Shown here one piece after another: positions 51,755-61,417 of a stretch of 64,000 bases of DNA. Within the stretch, counting starts at the first letter, position 1. Every line of letters starts with the position of its first letter. Under the pieces are notes generated by a model that saw only the letters and a program-made list of their open reading frames with translations, was not told the origin of the DNA and ran no database searches. The position numbers were made by a program, and so were the translations under genes. Origin of the DNA: RYN-230 sp036509255 (lineage in GTDB: Bacteria > Actinomycetota > Actinomycetes > Streptosporangiales > Streptosporangiaceae); contig DATCFY010000116.1 in assembly GCA_036509255.1 (NCBI GenBank), positions 1-64,000 on the forward strand, given 5' to 3'.

Positions 51755-53280
51755 CCGCCGCGAGCGGCTCCCCCGCCGCCGCGCCGTCGGCGGCCGACAC
51801 CGCCGGGCCCCTGCCGGCGCACGTCCGGGTGGCTGTCATCGGCGCCGGGTTCAGCGGGATCGGGGCGGGCATCCGGCTGCTCAAGTCCGGCCGGACCGAC
51901 TTTGTCATCCTGGAACGGGCGGATGCGGTCGGGGGGACCTGGCGCGACAACAGCTATCCCGGATGCACCTGCGACGTGCCATCCCACCTGTACTCGTTCT
52001 CATTCGCCCCCAATCCGGACTGGACGCACAGCTTTTCCCGCCAGCCGGAGATCTGGGCCTACGCCGACGCGGTAACCGACCAGTACGGCCTGCGCCCGTA
52101 TATCCGGTTCGGGACCGAGCTGACCGCGGCTCGCTGGGACAGCGGCTCGTCCCGGTGGCGGCTGCGCACGTCGCGTGGGGACCTGACCGCTGACGTGCTC
52201 ATCGCGGCCGCCGGGCCGCTGTCCACACCGTCCCTGCCGGACATCCCGGGACTGGACACGTTCCCGGGCGAGGTGTTCCACTCGGCGCGCTGGGATCACC
52301 GGGCGGACCTGACCGGGAAACGGGTCGCGGTGGTCGGCACCGGGGCGTCGGCCATCCAGATCGTGCCCGCGATCCAGCCCAGGGCCGGCCGGCTGACCGT
52401 GTTCCAGCGCACCCCGGCCTGGGTCATGCCGCGCCGTGACCGCCGCATCAGCGACCCGGAGAAGTGGCTCTTCCGGCGGGTCCCGCTGACCGAGCGGATG
52501 GTGCGGCTCGGCCTGCACGCCAGCCGGGAAGCGATGGCCATCGGGTTCGTGAAGCGGCCCGGCCTGCTCCGCGGGGCCCAGCGGATCGCGCTGCGGCACC
52601 TGGCCCGGTCGGTGCCGGACCCGGACCTGCAGGCCCGGCTGACCCCGGCGTACGTGCTGGGCTGCAAGCGGGTGCTGCTGTCCAACGACTACTATCCCGC
52701 GCTCACCCAGCCGAACACCGAAGTGGTCGCAGCCGGCCTGGCCAAGGTGGACGGCAGCACGCTGACCGCCCAGGACGGCACCGCCCGGGACGCCGACGTG
52801 ATCGTGTTCGCGACCGGGTTCCACGTCATCGACATGCCGGTGGCCCGCCGGATCACCAGCGCGGGCGCCGTGACGCTGGCCCAGGTCTGGGGCGAGGACA
52901 TGCGCGCGCTGCGCGGCACCACCGTGGCCGGGTTCCCCAACCTCTGCCTGCTGATCGGCCCGAACACCGGCCTCGGACACAACTCGCTGATCCACATCAT
53001 CGAGGCCCAGCTCGACTACACGCTCGATTACCTGGCCGCCCTGGACCGGCTGGGCGCGGCGGCCCTGGACACGAAGCCGGAGGCGGAGCAGCGCTGGTGC
53101 GACGATGTGCAGCGCCGGATGGCCTCGACGGTCTGGGCCACCGGCGGCTGCGTCAGCTGGTACCTGAACGCCGCGGGCCGCAACCCGACGCTGTGGCCCG
53201 GGTCGGTGGGCCGGTTCCGCCGCGCCACCCGCCGCGTCAACCTGGCCGAGTACGACGTGATCCCAGCGGGCACCGCGTGA
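51751..53280 (+). CDS. Flavin monooxygenase, Baeyer-Villiger type (MymA-like)
   Basis: 509 aa. FAD fingerprint AVIGAGFSGIGAGIRLL, ILERADAVGGTWRDNSYPGC, BVMO-like FPGEVFHSARWDH (FxGxxxHxxxW), and NADPH motif VAVVGTGASAIQIVPAI. The later DVIVFATGFHVIDMP is the second conserved FMO motif. Mycobacterial MymA (Rv3083), next to lipase, SDR, acyltransferase and FadD13 genes, is the nearest characterised neighbour by context. Oxygenation of a lipid-type ketone is likely. ATGA/GTGA overlaps tie it to the TetR and hydrolase genes. Confidence 0.92.
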   Translation: MTAASGSPAAAPSAADTAGPLPAHVRVAVIGAGFSGIGAGIRLLKSGRTDFVILERADAVGGTWRDNSYPGCTCDVPSHLYSFSFAPNPDWTHSFSRQPEIWAYADAVTDQYGLRPYIRFGTELTAARWDSGSSRWRLRTSRGDLTADVLIAAAGPLSTPSLPDIPGLDTFPGEVFHSARWDHRADLTGKRVAVVGTGASAIQIVPAIQPRAGRLTVFQRTPAWVMPRRDRRISDPEKWLFRRVPLTERMVRLGLHASREAMAIGFVKRPGLLRGAQRIALRHLARSVPDPDLQARLTPAYVLGCKRVLLSNDYYPALTQPNTEVVAAGLAKVDGSTLTAQDGTARDADVIVFATGFHVIDMPVARRITSAGAVTLAQVWGEDMRALRGTTVAGFPNLCLLIGPNTGLGHNSLIHIIEAQLDYTLDYLAALDRLGAAALDTKPEAEQRWCDDVQRRMASTVWATGGCVSWYLNAAGRNPTLWPGSVGRFRRATRRVNLAEYDVIPAGTA

Positions 53281-54194
53281 CGGGCCAGCTCTCCGCCGGG
53301 TCCCTGGTCCCACCGGAGCCGGTCCGCCGTACCCGCGTCATGACGGCGGATGGGCTGCGGCTGAACGTGGAGAGCCACGGTCCGCAGGATCCCGGCGTGC
53401 CCGCCGTGGTGCTCATCCACGGCTGGACCTGCTCGGTCCCGTTCTGGGCCCCGGTCATCCGCGGGCTGCGCGATGACCTGCGCGTGATCGCGTACGACCT
53501 GCGGGGCCACGGCCAAAGCGACCCGGCCAGGCCTGGCGGCTGCACGGTCGAGGCGCTGGCTGACGATCTCGAGGCGGTGCTGGACCAGACCCTCCCGCGA
53601 GGCGGCCACGCCATCCTGGCCGGTCACAGTATGGGTGGCATGAGCATCATGGCCGCCGCGCTCCGCGACTCCGTGCTGAGCCGGACCGACGGGGTGCTGC
53701 TCGCCTCAACCGGCTCGGCGAACCTGATCGGCGAGGCCCTGGCCGTCCCGTTCGGCGCGTTCATCCCGGCCTTCGTGACGTTGCAGCACTGGCTGCTGAC
53801 GTCGGCGGCCCCCCTCAGCCCGTTCGGCTACCTGACCCGGCCCCTGCTGGGCTACATGACCCTCGGCCCGGACGCGCCTGCCGAGGTGGAGGCGGTCAAC
53901 GCGGCCATCATCGCGGCCTGTGACCGGCGGGCCCGGGCCGCCTGGGGCCATGTCCTGGCCGGCATCGATGTCACCGACGGGGTGCGCCGCCTGGACGTGC
54001 CCGTGCACGTTCTGGTGGGCAGCGCGGACCGGCTCACGCCGCCGGTACACGCCCGGCGGGTGGCCCGGCTGCTGCCCCAGCTGGCCGGGCTGACCGAGCT
54101 GCCTGGCGTGGGGCACATGACCCCGCTGGAGGCCCCCGCGGTGGTGACCGAGCTGATCCGCAAGCTCGCCGCGGGTGCGGGCACGTCCGCCTGA
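53277..54194 (+). CDS. Alpha/beta hydrolase of the monooxygenase operon
   Basis: 305 aa from GTG 53277. VLIHGWTCSVPFWAPVIRGL, GHSMGGMSIMAAALRD (Ser nucleophile), VGSADRLTPPVHARR (Asp) and GVGHMTPLEAP (His) form a complete triad. A lipase/esterase that could cleave the ester made by the Baeyer-Villiger enzyme. GTGA overlap with the monooxygenase. The downstream SDR begins within its stop codon (CTGA). Confidence 0.9.
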   Translation: MTGQLSAGSLVPPEPVRRTRVMTADGLRLNVESHGPQDPGVPAVVLIHGWTCSVPFWAPVIRGLRDDLRVIAYDLRGHGQSDPARPGGCTVEALADDLEAVLDQTLPRGGHAILAGHSMGGMSIMAAALRDSVLSRTDGVLLASTGSANLIGEALAVPFGAFIPAFVTLQHWLLTSAAPLSPFGYLTRPLLGYMTLGPDAPAEVEAVNAAIIAACDRRARAAWGHVLAGIDVTDGVRRLDVPVHVLVGSADRLTPPVHARRVARLLPQLAGLTELPGVGHMTPLEAPAVVTELIRKLAAGAGTSA

Positions 54195-54859
54195 GCGGCC
54201 AGCCGCCCGGTCCCGGGCGCCTGCCGGGCCGGACCGTCGTGATCACCGGGGCGGCCCGGGGCATCGGTGCCGCGCTGGCCTTCGGGGTGAACCTGCTCGG
54301 GTCGGCGGCCACCGCGCGGGCGTTCCTCCCGGCGCTGGCCGCCTCGAAGGGCTACTACCTGCAGGTAGCGTCCCTGGCTGCGATGGCGCCGGCCCCGCTG
54401 ATGGCCGCGTACTGCGCGAGCAAGGCCGGGGTGGAGTCGTTCGCGCAGGCCCTGCGGGCCGAGGTCGCGCACCAGGGGATCGGCGTCGGCGTGGCCTACC
54501 TGTCGTGGACCGACACGGACCTGGTCCGCGCGGCCGACCAGGACGAGATCATGGCCAGGTTCCGGGCGCGCCTGCCCTGGCCGGCCAGCGCGACCAGCCC
54601 GCTGGACCCGGCGGTGGAGCGGATCGCGGCCGGGATCGGGCGCCGGGCCGCGCGTATCTACGCGCCGCCGTGGGTTCGCGCGCTGCAGTGGCTGCCGCGC
54701 GGGGCGCTGCCCGCCGGGGTGACCCGGACCGGGGCGCGGGAGGTGGCCCGGCTGGCTCCCGGGCTGAGGGCGACCGCGGCGAGACGGCGGCAGCTGCTGG
54801 GGCCCGGCGGCCTCGCCGCCGAAGAGGCCGGCGCCGCTCCGGCTGAAGGACCGGCCTGA
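54191..54859 (+). pseudogene. Short-chain dehydrogenase with internal deletion
   Basis: About 222 aa in one open frame, CTG 54191 or GTG 54239 as start. RTVVITGAARGIGAALA is the Rossmann nucleotide motif, but the next residues are already FGVNLLGSAATARAF, which normally lies about 85 residues later. Thus strands beta2 to beta4, including the NAG motif, are gone. YCASKAGVESF keeps the catalytic Tyr and Lys. The protein probably cannot bind NAD(P)H. Homologues sit between lipase and acyltransferase genes in mymA-like clusters. Confidence 0.75.
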
Positions 54860-54903
54860 CTAAAACGGTGCTGACCAGCCGATTTTCGTTAGAGGAAAAG
54901 AAG

Positions 54904-55962
54904 TCAGGCCACCTGGGGATGACCCTTGGCGGCAAGCGTGGCCGCCGACGTGCGCAGCGAGGTCTCGAGGACGGGCTGACGCCGCCGGGGGTCCATCAGG
55001 TTGAACCCCATCGCGGCCAGGTCCTCGGGGCCCGGCGTGAGCACCGTGACCCGGGTGCCGCCAGCCCGCAGCACCTCGGCCTCGCGCAGCAGCGTCCGCG
55101 TGATCAGCCGCCGCAGCCTGCGTTCGAGCCGCCGGCTGGGCCGGGCCGGGCGGTCCGGGACGACGCTGGCCATCGGGGCGAGCACGTAGACCTCGTCCAG
55201 GCCGGCCTGGGCCAGCGAGCGCAGCGACGTGGACGACCGCACGCCGCCGTCGACGTAGCGGCGGCCGTCGATGACAGCGGGCTCGTACCAGCCGGGGATG
55301 GAGCAGGACGCGACCACGGCGTCGGCGAGCAGCACCCGGGGTGCACCCTCGCGGCCGAACATCACCCGGCGGCCCGTGTCGTAGTCCACGGCGACGATCC
55401 AGGTCCGGCCGTCGGCCCAGGACTCCGGTGACCAGGCCCCCGCGTGCAGGCCGGAGTGGCGGCCGGCGGCGAAGTCGTGCAGCGCCGCCACGGTGGCGTG
55501 CAGCGCCTCATGCCGTCCCCGGCCGCGGGGCAGCCACGCACTCGCCCCGACCCCAGGATGGATCGTGTGCGGGGCACGCAGCGTGGTGAGCATCAGCCGG
55601 GGCGACCCTGCCCGCAGGTGCGGGTGCGGCGGCAGCGGTCTCTCGTCCAGGTCGCGCACGCCGGCGTCACGGAGCGCGGGCACCGCTTCGCCGCGTTGCA
55701 GGGCGCTGATCTCATCGAGGGTGACCCCGCAGCGCAGGGCGGCCGCCAGTACGCTGCCCGCGCTGGTGCCGACGATCAGGTCGACGTCGCCGACCGGCAC
55801 CGGCAGGCGCTGCTGCACGACGTGCAGGGCCCCGGTCATCCAGGCGGCCCCCACCACCCCGCCGGCGCCGAGCACCAGGCCGGTCCGCCGCCGGGGTCCC
55901 CGCCGGCTCGCCTGCCCGCGCCCGATCTGCCAGGCGCCCCCGAGTACCCCTTCCGGACCCAT
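54904..55962 (-). CDS. Patatin-like phospholipase
   Basis: 352 aa from ATG 55962 (CGGGAGGTGACC upstream). GLVLGAGGVVGAAWMTGALH is the oxyanion Gly-rich loop, GTSAGS has nucleophile Ser67, and YVDGGVRSSTSLR has the catalytic Asp (DGG). The C-terminal helix region is basic. Cytoplasmic, no signal peptide. It is convergent with the SDR and follows WS/DGAT and FadD genes on the same strand, consistent with lipid turnover. Confidence 0.92.
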   Translation of the reverse strand: MGPEGVLGGAWQIGRGQASRRGPRRRTGLVLGAGGVVGAAWMTGALHVVQQRLPVPVGDVDLIVGTSAGSVLAAALRCGVTLDEISALQRGEAVPALRDAGVRDLDERPLPPHPHLRAGSPRLMLTTLRAPHTIHPGVGASAWLPRGRGRHEALHATVAALHDFAAGRHSGLHAGAWSPESWADGRTWIVAVDYDTGRRVMFGREGAPRVLLADAVVASCSIPGWYEPAVIDGRRYVDGGVRSSTSLRSLAQAGLDEVYVLAPMASVVPDRPARPSRRLERRLRRLITRTLLREAEVLRAGGTRVTVLTPGPEDLAAMGFNLMDPRRRQPVLETSLRTSAATLAAKGHPQVA

Positions 55963-56070
55963 GGTCACCTCCCGGGCCCCAGCCCGGCACGATTCCCCCA
56001 AGGGCCGTACCTGTTACTGCTGGGTAAAACCCAGATATACCCCATGTGACCAGCTGCTATCCCTGCAAGG

Positions 56071-57450
56071 TCAGCGGTGTGGGCGCCCTTCGAGTTCGTC
56101 GAGCCCGCGGCGGATGCCCTTAGCCAGGACACGGACGTCGGGCACCGCGTCATAGTCCGCGGTAATGCCGACCGTGAAGCGCTCCAGGTAAGAGAAGATC
56201 GCGACCGAGATCCGCACCTGGTTGCCGATCGGCACGTAGGGATAGATCCTGACCAGCTTCCGGCCGAGCAGGTACAACGGCACCCGGGGTCCCGGGACGT
56301 TGCTGGTGACCGCCTGGACCAGCGGCTGCGGCAGCTGGAAAGCGGAACGCGACCCCAGCGCGAGCAGGGTGGGCGCGGCCAGGCCCAGCACCCCGGTGAG
56401 TACCTCCGCCCCGACGGCCTGTGAGGTCTGCTTGAGGTCGTCCATCTCCTCCCGCAGCAGCGCCAGGCGGCGCAGCGGGTCGGGCTCCCCCACCGGCAGG
56501 TTGGCCAGCACCGCCGACACCCGGTTGGTGATCATGCCATGCTCATCCCGGCCACGGACGGAGACCGGCACGAGAGAGCGCACGACCAGCCCGTCAGCCA
56601 GTTCGCCGCGCGAGTCGAGCAGGTCACGGAAGCCGCTGGTGATCGCCGCGAGCAGCACGTCGTTGACCGTGCCGCCGAGCGCCGACCGGATCTCCTTCAC
56701 CTCGGTCACCGAGGCGGTGGCCCAGGCCCACCGCCGGTTCGGGCCGATCGGGCCGTTCAGCGAGGCCGCGGACGGGACCGCGAGCCGCCGGGCGCTGGCG
56801 GCCAGGCCGCGGCCGTAGTGCAGAATCTCGCCGGCGGGCAGGACCGGCTGGTTGAGCAGGCCGGGCAGCGCGGACAACTGCCGGGCTGACCCGGCCACCG
56901 CCTCCCGGAGGCCGGCCGTCATCAGCTCCAGCGTGGCCGGCTCGGGCGCCGGCGCCCACGCGGCCGCCGGCGGGCACCCGGCGTCCGGGGTGACGTCGAA
57001 GACCGCGGTCATCAGGTCGTTGCCGCCGATGCCGTCCACCATGCAGTGATGCACCTTGGACAGGATCGCCCACTGGCCGCCTTTGAGGCCCTCCAGCAGC
57101 CACGCTTCCCACAGCGGCCGGGCCCGGTCCAGCGGGGTCGCGAAGATCCTGGCCGCCAGCTCACGGAGCTGCTTCTTTCCCCCGGGGGCCGGCACCGCAG
57201 CGTGGCGCACGTGGTGGCTGATCTCGAAGTGCTCGTCGTCCAGCCACATCGGGCGCAGGACTTCCAGCGGCATGGTCCGGACCACCTGGCGGTACCGCGG
57301 CACCCGAGAGAGTTTCGCGGCGATCAGCCGGGTCACCTCCTGGCAGCTGGGCGCGGGGCCCTCGAACAGGGCGAGCGAGCCGAGGTGCATCGGCACGTTG
57401 GCGTGCTCGACGTAGAAGAACCCGGCGTCGAGTGTGCTCATGCGCTCCAT
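56071..57450 (-). CDS. Wax ester synthase/diacylglycerol acyltransferase (WS/DGAT)
   Basis: 459 aa from ATG 57450 (alternative ATG 57441). STLDAGFFYVEHANVPMHLG is the conserved start and KVHHCMVDGIGG holds HHxxxDG (His134, His135, Asp139). NDVLLAAITSGFRDLL and LPLVQAVTSNVPGPRVPLYL are typical of the family. It would transfer acyl groups to diacylglycerol or a long-chain alcohol. The FadD upstream on the same strand ends 21 nt before it. Confidence 0.94.
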   Translation of the reverse strand: MERMSTLDAGFFYVEHANVPMHLGSLALFEGPAPSCQEVTRLIAAKLSRVPRYRQVVRTMPLEVLRPMWLDDEHFEISHHVRHAAVPAPGGKKQLRELAARIFATPLDRARPLWEAWLLEGLKGGQWAILSKVHHCMVDGIGGNDLMTAVFDVTPDAGCPPAAAWAPAPEPATLELMTAGLREAVAGSARQLSALPGLLNQPVLPAGEILHYGRGLAASARRLAVPSAASLNGPIGPNRRWAWATASVTEVKEIRSALGGTVNDVLLAAITSGFRDLLDSRGELADGLVVRSLVPVSVRGRDEHGMITNRVSAVLANLPVGEPDPLRRLALLREEMDDLKQTSQAVGAEVLTGVLGLAAPTLLALGSRSAFQLPQPLVQAVTSNVPGPRVPLYLLGRKLVRIYPYVPIGNQVRISVAIFSYLERFTVGITADYDAVPDVRVLAKGIRRGLDELEGRPHR

Positions 57451-57471
57451 GGCCTGCCCTATCTGTCGCCG

Positions 57472-59043
57472 CTACCGTGGGATCAGTTCGTCCTTCAGCA
57501 CTTTGCCGAGGGAGTTTTTCGGCAGCTGAGCGAGGAACTCGAACCGCCTCGGGTACTTGTAGGCGGCGATCCGCTCCCGGCAGTAGGCCCGCAGTTCGGT
57601 GCCGGTGACGGTGGCGTCTTCGCGCAGCGTGACCACGGCCATCACTTCTTCGCCCAGCCGCCCGTCCGGGACCCCGACCACGGCGGCCTCGGCCACCGCG
57701 GGGTGGGCGTGCAGCACATCCTCGATCTCACGCGGATAGACGTTGTAGCCGCCGCGGATGATGAGCTCCTTCTGCCGGCTGACGATGAACAGGAAGCCGT
57801 CCTCGTCGAAATAACCCAGGTCGCCGGTGTGCAGCCAGCCCCCGGTGAACGCGCTGGCGGTGGCCTCCGGGGCGTTCAGGTAGCCCTTCATTACGTGCAG
57901 CCCGCGGGTGACCACCTCGCCGACGTGGTCCTTCCCGGGCGGCAAGGGCCGGCCCTCGCCGTCCCAGACCTGCGTCTGGGTGCCCCAGATGGGCTTGCCA
58001 ACGCTGTAGACGCGGCGCTCGGTCGCGCTGAGGTTGAACGTGGTGGTGGAGGCCGTCTCCGTCATGCCGTACCCCTCGAGGATCAGCACGCCGAAGCGCT
58101 TCTCGAAGGCGTCCAGCACCGGGGCGGGGATGGACGCACCGCCCGAGATCGCGACCCGGAGCGACGACACGTCGTAGCTGTCCAGGTCGGGGTGTTCCAG
58201 CAGGGCGATGAACATGGTGGGCACACCCTCGAAGATGGTGGCCCGGTCGCGCTGGATCGCGGTCAGGACGGTGGCGGGGTCGAACCGCGGGATCAGCGAC
58301 ATGGTGCAGCCGAACCGCACGCAGATGTTCAGGATGCTGGACAGGCCGAACACGTGGAACAGCGGCACCGCGGTGATGACGACGTCGTCGGGCCGCACGC
58401 CGAACAGGCGCCCGGGGATGTCGGCGTTCATATAGAGCTGGATGTGCGTCAGCATGGCGCCCTTGGGGCGGCCGGTGGTGCCGGAGGTATAGACGACGAC
58501 CGCGGTGTCGGTCATCGCCCGCGGCGCCAGCGGATACCCGTCCGCGGCCGCGTCCAGCAGGTGCTCGAACGGCCGCACCCGGACCGGGTCCCCGGGACAC
58601 GCAGCCAGGGCGGGCCCCGCAGCCGGGCCGGGGCCTGCGGCCGGGCCGGGGTGCCCGACAGCGTAGATCGTGCCAACCCCCGCCAGCTCAGCGCCCTTGA
58701 TCGCGTCGGCCAGGATCCCCTGCCAGCTGATCAGCAGCTTCACCCCTGAGTCACTGAGGTGAAATGCGATCTCGGGGGGCTTGAGCATCACGTTCAGCGG
58801 CACCACCACCGCGCCGGCCTTGAGGATCCCGAAGTAGGCGATCAGGAACTGGGGGATGTTGGGCAACTGCAGGCCCACGAGATCCCCGGGCCTGATCCCG
58901 GCCGACTCCAGCCCGGCCGCCAGCCGGGACGACAGCTCATCCAGGTCCGCGTAGCTGAGCTGACCACCCGCGTACACGGCGACAGGCCTGTCCGGGGATG
59001 CGAGCGCCGTCTCGTGCAGGATCACCGCGAGGTTGAAGTTCAT
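57472..59043 (-). CDS. Long-chain acyl-CoA ligase (FadD-like, AMP-binding)
   Basis: 523 aa from ATG 59043 (GGGAGGATCT upstream). AMP-binding P-loop VVVYTSGTTGRPKGAMLTH, ILEGYGMTETASTTTFNLSA, GWLHTGDLGYFDEDGFLFIV and the Lys of PKNSLGKVLKDELIPR are all present. It activates fatty acids with ATP and CoA, feeding the WS/DGAT 21 nt downstream. The FadD13 of mycobacterial mymA operons is a likely functional match. A Gly/Pro-repeat insert (residues about 155-170) is unusual. Confidence 0.94.
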   Translation of the reverse strand: MNFNLAVILHETALASPDRPVAVYAGGQLSYADLDELSSRLAAGLESAGIRPGDLVGLQLPNIPQFLIAYFGILKAGAVVVPLNVMLKPPEIAFHLSDSGVKLLISWQGILADAIKGAELAGVGTIYAVGHPGPAAGPGPAAGPALAACPGDPVRVRPFEHLLDAAADGYPLAPRAMTDTAVVVYTSGTTGRPKGAMLTHIQLYMNADIPGRLFGVRPDDVVITAVPLFHVFGLSSILNICVRFGCTMSLIPRFDPATVLTAIQRDRATIFEGVPTMFIALLEHPDLDSYDVSSLRVAISGGASIPAPVLDAFEKRFGVLILEGYGMTETASTTTFNLSATERRVYSVGKPIWGTQTQVWDGEGRPLPPGKDHVGEVVTRGLHVMKGYLNAPEATASAFTGGWLHTGDLGYFDEDGFLFIVSRQKELIIRGGYNVYPREIEDVLHAHPAVAEAAVVGVPDGRLGEEVMAVVTLREDATVTGTELRAYCRERIAAYKYPRRFEFLAQLPKNSLGKVLKDELIPR

Positions 59044-59309
59044 GGCCCAGATCCTCCCCGTGCCGTCGTCCATGGCGTGGACGCACGCGCCGGGCCCGGG
59101 CGTGCGTGCCCGGCGCCGGCGGTCATGCCTTGCCGCAGGCACAGGCGTCACCCAGGGAGCAGCCACCCGTCCAGGACCAGCGGTCGTGAGTCGGCGGTGG
59201 TTACCGGCGGGAACGAAGACCTTGCCCAGGTGAGCCTGGCCCGCTGATTTCATCCTGCTTCGGCCTGGAAACCCTGCGTATGGGCGTCGTTCCCTAACGC
59301 GCCAGGACC

Positions 59310-60416
59310 TTAGGCACGCGGTGCCGGCGTCGTGTCATCCCCCGTGGACGGAGCCGCCGGACCCGCCGGGGGGGCTGTTGCGGCGGTGGCCGCTGTTGCG
59401 GCGGTGGCCGACGCGGCGCCCCGGCCGACCGGGCTGAGCCATTCGCGGATCTCGGTCGCGCACTCCAGCGGGGCTTCCAGCTGCGGCACATGGCCCACGC
59501 CCGGCAGGACGACGAGGGACCAGTCCGGGTGGGCGCGGGCCACGATACGAGCCGTGGCGACCGGGATCAGCCGGTCGAGGGTGCCGTGCAGCATCAGGAC
59601 CGGGCACCGGACCGAGTTGATGGCGCGCCGGTAGGGCCCGCCGGTGATGTAGCCAGCCGCGGACACGACCGAGCGGGCCGCGAGGGTGAATTCCCGGTCG
59701 GCCTCGGTGTAGCCGAACCGCCTGCGCGCCACCTCGACGTGCTGCCCGACCACCGCCGGGGGGACCCGCGACGGATCGGCGCAGACCGTGGCCAGCACGC
59801 CGGCCACGAGTTCTTCGGGGGCGTACTGGTGCCGCCGTCTGAGCATCCGCTGGCTCAGCCCGGGGACCATGTTGACCAGGAACATCATGACCACGGAGGG
59901 ATCAGGCCGGACGGGCATGAACGGCAGCGCCGGGTCGAGCAGGATGAGCCCAGTCACCGTGGACGGCGCGGCGACCGCCTCGCTGAGGGCGATCATCCCG
60001 CCCATCGAGTTACCCATCAGGATGACCCGTGAGCCGGCCACCGCCTCGATGAAGCGGTGCAGCAGGACCCGGTTGGAGGACACGTCCACCCCCCGGCCCG
60101 CGGAGCGGGTGAAACCGTGCCCGGCCAGGTCGGGAGCGAGCACCTGGTAGCGGTCGGTCAGCAGCGGCGCGAGGGCCGACCAGTTGACCGCGCAACCCTC
60201 CAGGCCGTGGACCGCCACGATGACCGGGGCGCCCGCCGGGCCGCCGAAGTCGAGGTAGTGCACTGGCCCGTCGATATCGACCCAGCAGGACTCGCCGCCA
60301 AACCGCGGGCCCATGCCGGGGTCTGCGGTGCCAGGGTCTGCGGTGCCAGGCTCTGGGGCGCCGGAGTCCGGAACCCCGGGAGACGCGGTCTGGCCATCCT
60401 CCGTCGCCTGTGCCAT
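59310..60416 (-). CDS. Alpha/beta hydrolase with repeat-rich tails
   Basis: 368 aa. VIVAVHGLEGCAVNWSALAP, LMGNSMGGMIALSEAVA (Ser), MLHGTLDRLIPVATARI (Asp) and LPGVGHVPQLEAP (His) form the triad. Both ends have low-complexity repeats: GTADPGTADPG near residue 25 and TAATAATAAT near residue 345. A separate lipase from the one at 53277. The gap to the FadD gene is 266 bp and could hold the FadD promoter. Confidence 0.87.
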   Translation of the reverse strand: MAQATEDGQTASPGVPDSGAPEPGTADPGTADPGMGPRFGGESCWVDIDGPVHYLDFGGPAGAPVIVAVHGLEGCAVNWSALAPLLTDRYQVLAPDLAGHGFTRSAGRGVDVSSNRVLLHRFIEAVAGSRVILMGNSMGGMIALSEAVAAPSTVTGLILLDPALPFMPVRPDPSVVMMFLVNMVPGLSQRMLRRRHQYAPEELVAGVLATVCADPSRVPPAVVGQHVEVARRRFGYTEADREFTLAARSVVSAAGYITGGPYRRAINSVRCPVLMLHGTLDRLIPVATARIVARAHPDWSLVVLPGVGHVPQLEAPLECATEIREWLSPVGRGAASATAATAATAATAPPAGPAAPSTGDDTTPAPRA

Positions 60417-60482
60417 TGGGCTTACCCTTCGTGCGTCGTGGGCATCGACTCGTGCCCGTCCGTGGTTAGTGCTCGTCCACGG

Positions 60483-61229
60483 CTAGTTCGTGTCCGCCAT
60501 GGCCTGGACGCCGCGGATGAACAGGTCGATGCCGAACCGGTAGTGGAAGTCCGGGTCGTTGCAGTCGGTCATCGGCTCCGCCGCCTCGACCAGGCAGGGG
60601 TAGCGGTCCGGCGGCAGCATGGCCAGCTGGATCCGGCTGCGGCGCTGATGCTCGGCCCGGTCGGCCTCACTCAGCGACGGGCCGTACCCCGGCTCGCTCA
60701 TGGCGAGCATCAGCCCGGTCCACAGCGCGCTGCGGGCGACCGCGCTCGCGTGCTGCGGGTCGAAGCCGCCACGGCGCAGCACCTCCAGGGTGACCTCGAT
60801 GGCCTCCAGCGCGGCCGGGGACTGCTTCTCGCCCGCGACTAGCAACTGGGACGCACTGGAGTGCGCGCGGAGCACCTGGACCAGCGATTCCAGCAGGGCG
60901 CGGAGCTGCCCGGACCAGAGGACTGCCTCGTCCACGTCGGTGTCGATCTCGCTCCAGAACTGGTCGGCCAGCCCGTTGAGCAGTTCGTCTTTGTTCCGGA
61001 AGTGCCAGTAGAGCGCCATCGGGGTGACCCCGAGCTCCTGGGCCAGCCGGCGGATGGTCAGCGCATCCAGGCCCTCGGCGTCCGCCAGCGTGATAGCGCG
61101 CCCGACCACGGCGACCTTGCTCAGCCGGGGCCGCTGCGGGTCCGCGGGCGGGTTCGCCGGGTCCGGCGGACTCACCGCTGGCGCCGTGTCAGCAGCTCGC
61201 GCCGTGTCCGGGGCAGGTCTGGAAGCCAT
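60483..61229 (-). CDS. TetR-family regulator
   Basis: 248 aa from ATG 61229. Helix-turn-helix LTIRRLAQELGVTPMALYWH after a Pro/Ala-rich leader, then a ligand domain like TetR_C_1 (QLLVAGEKQSPAALEAIEVT). Its start codon is 8 nt from a TATAGT hexamer, suggesting a very short leader. It precedes the hydrolase gene by 66 nt and may control the lipid genes on this strand. Confidence 0.88.
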   Translation of the reverse strand: MASRPAPDTARAADTAPAVSPPDPANPPADPQRPRLSKVAVVGRAITLADAEGLDALTIRRLAQELGVTPMALYWHFRNKDELLNGLADQFWSEIDTDVDEAVLWSGQLRALLESLVQVLRAHSSASQLLVAGEKQSPAALEAIEVTLEVLRRGGFDPQHASAVARSALWTGLMLAMSEPGYGPSLSEADRAEHQRRSRIQLAMLPPDRYPCLVEAAEPMTDCNDPDFHYRFGIDLFIRGVQAMADTN

Positions 61230-61237
61230 CACCCTCA

Positions 61238-61258
61238 ACTATACGCCGTACAAGTACT
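61238..61258 (-). promoter_or_regulatory. Promoter and operator-like site of the TetR gene
   Basis: Minus-strand TATAGT (61243-61238) is a good -10 hexamer. TACG-C-CGTA (61242-61250) and GTAC-AA-GTAC (61248-61257) are overlapping palindromes directly before it. Confidence 0.45.
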
Positions 61259-61417
61259 AGCCTCCTCCTCCCGGTGCCGAAGTCCGTCCCGGATGCCGCA
61301 CCTGTCTCGTGACGAGCGTGGGGTATCCCGCCCTGATGTCAAGCTGCAACCAACGGCCGCGCGAGAGCAGCCGCCGTTCTCTCTGGGCGTTGGGTCCGGG
61401 TTCCGGATCGTTCGGGG

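Noticed and set aside
57046..58749. 567-codon plus-strand frame
   Set aside because: Antisense to WS/DGAT and FadD, which have full motif sets.
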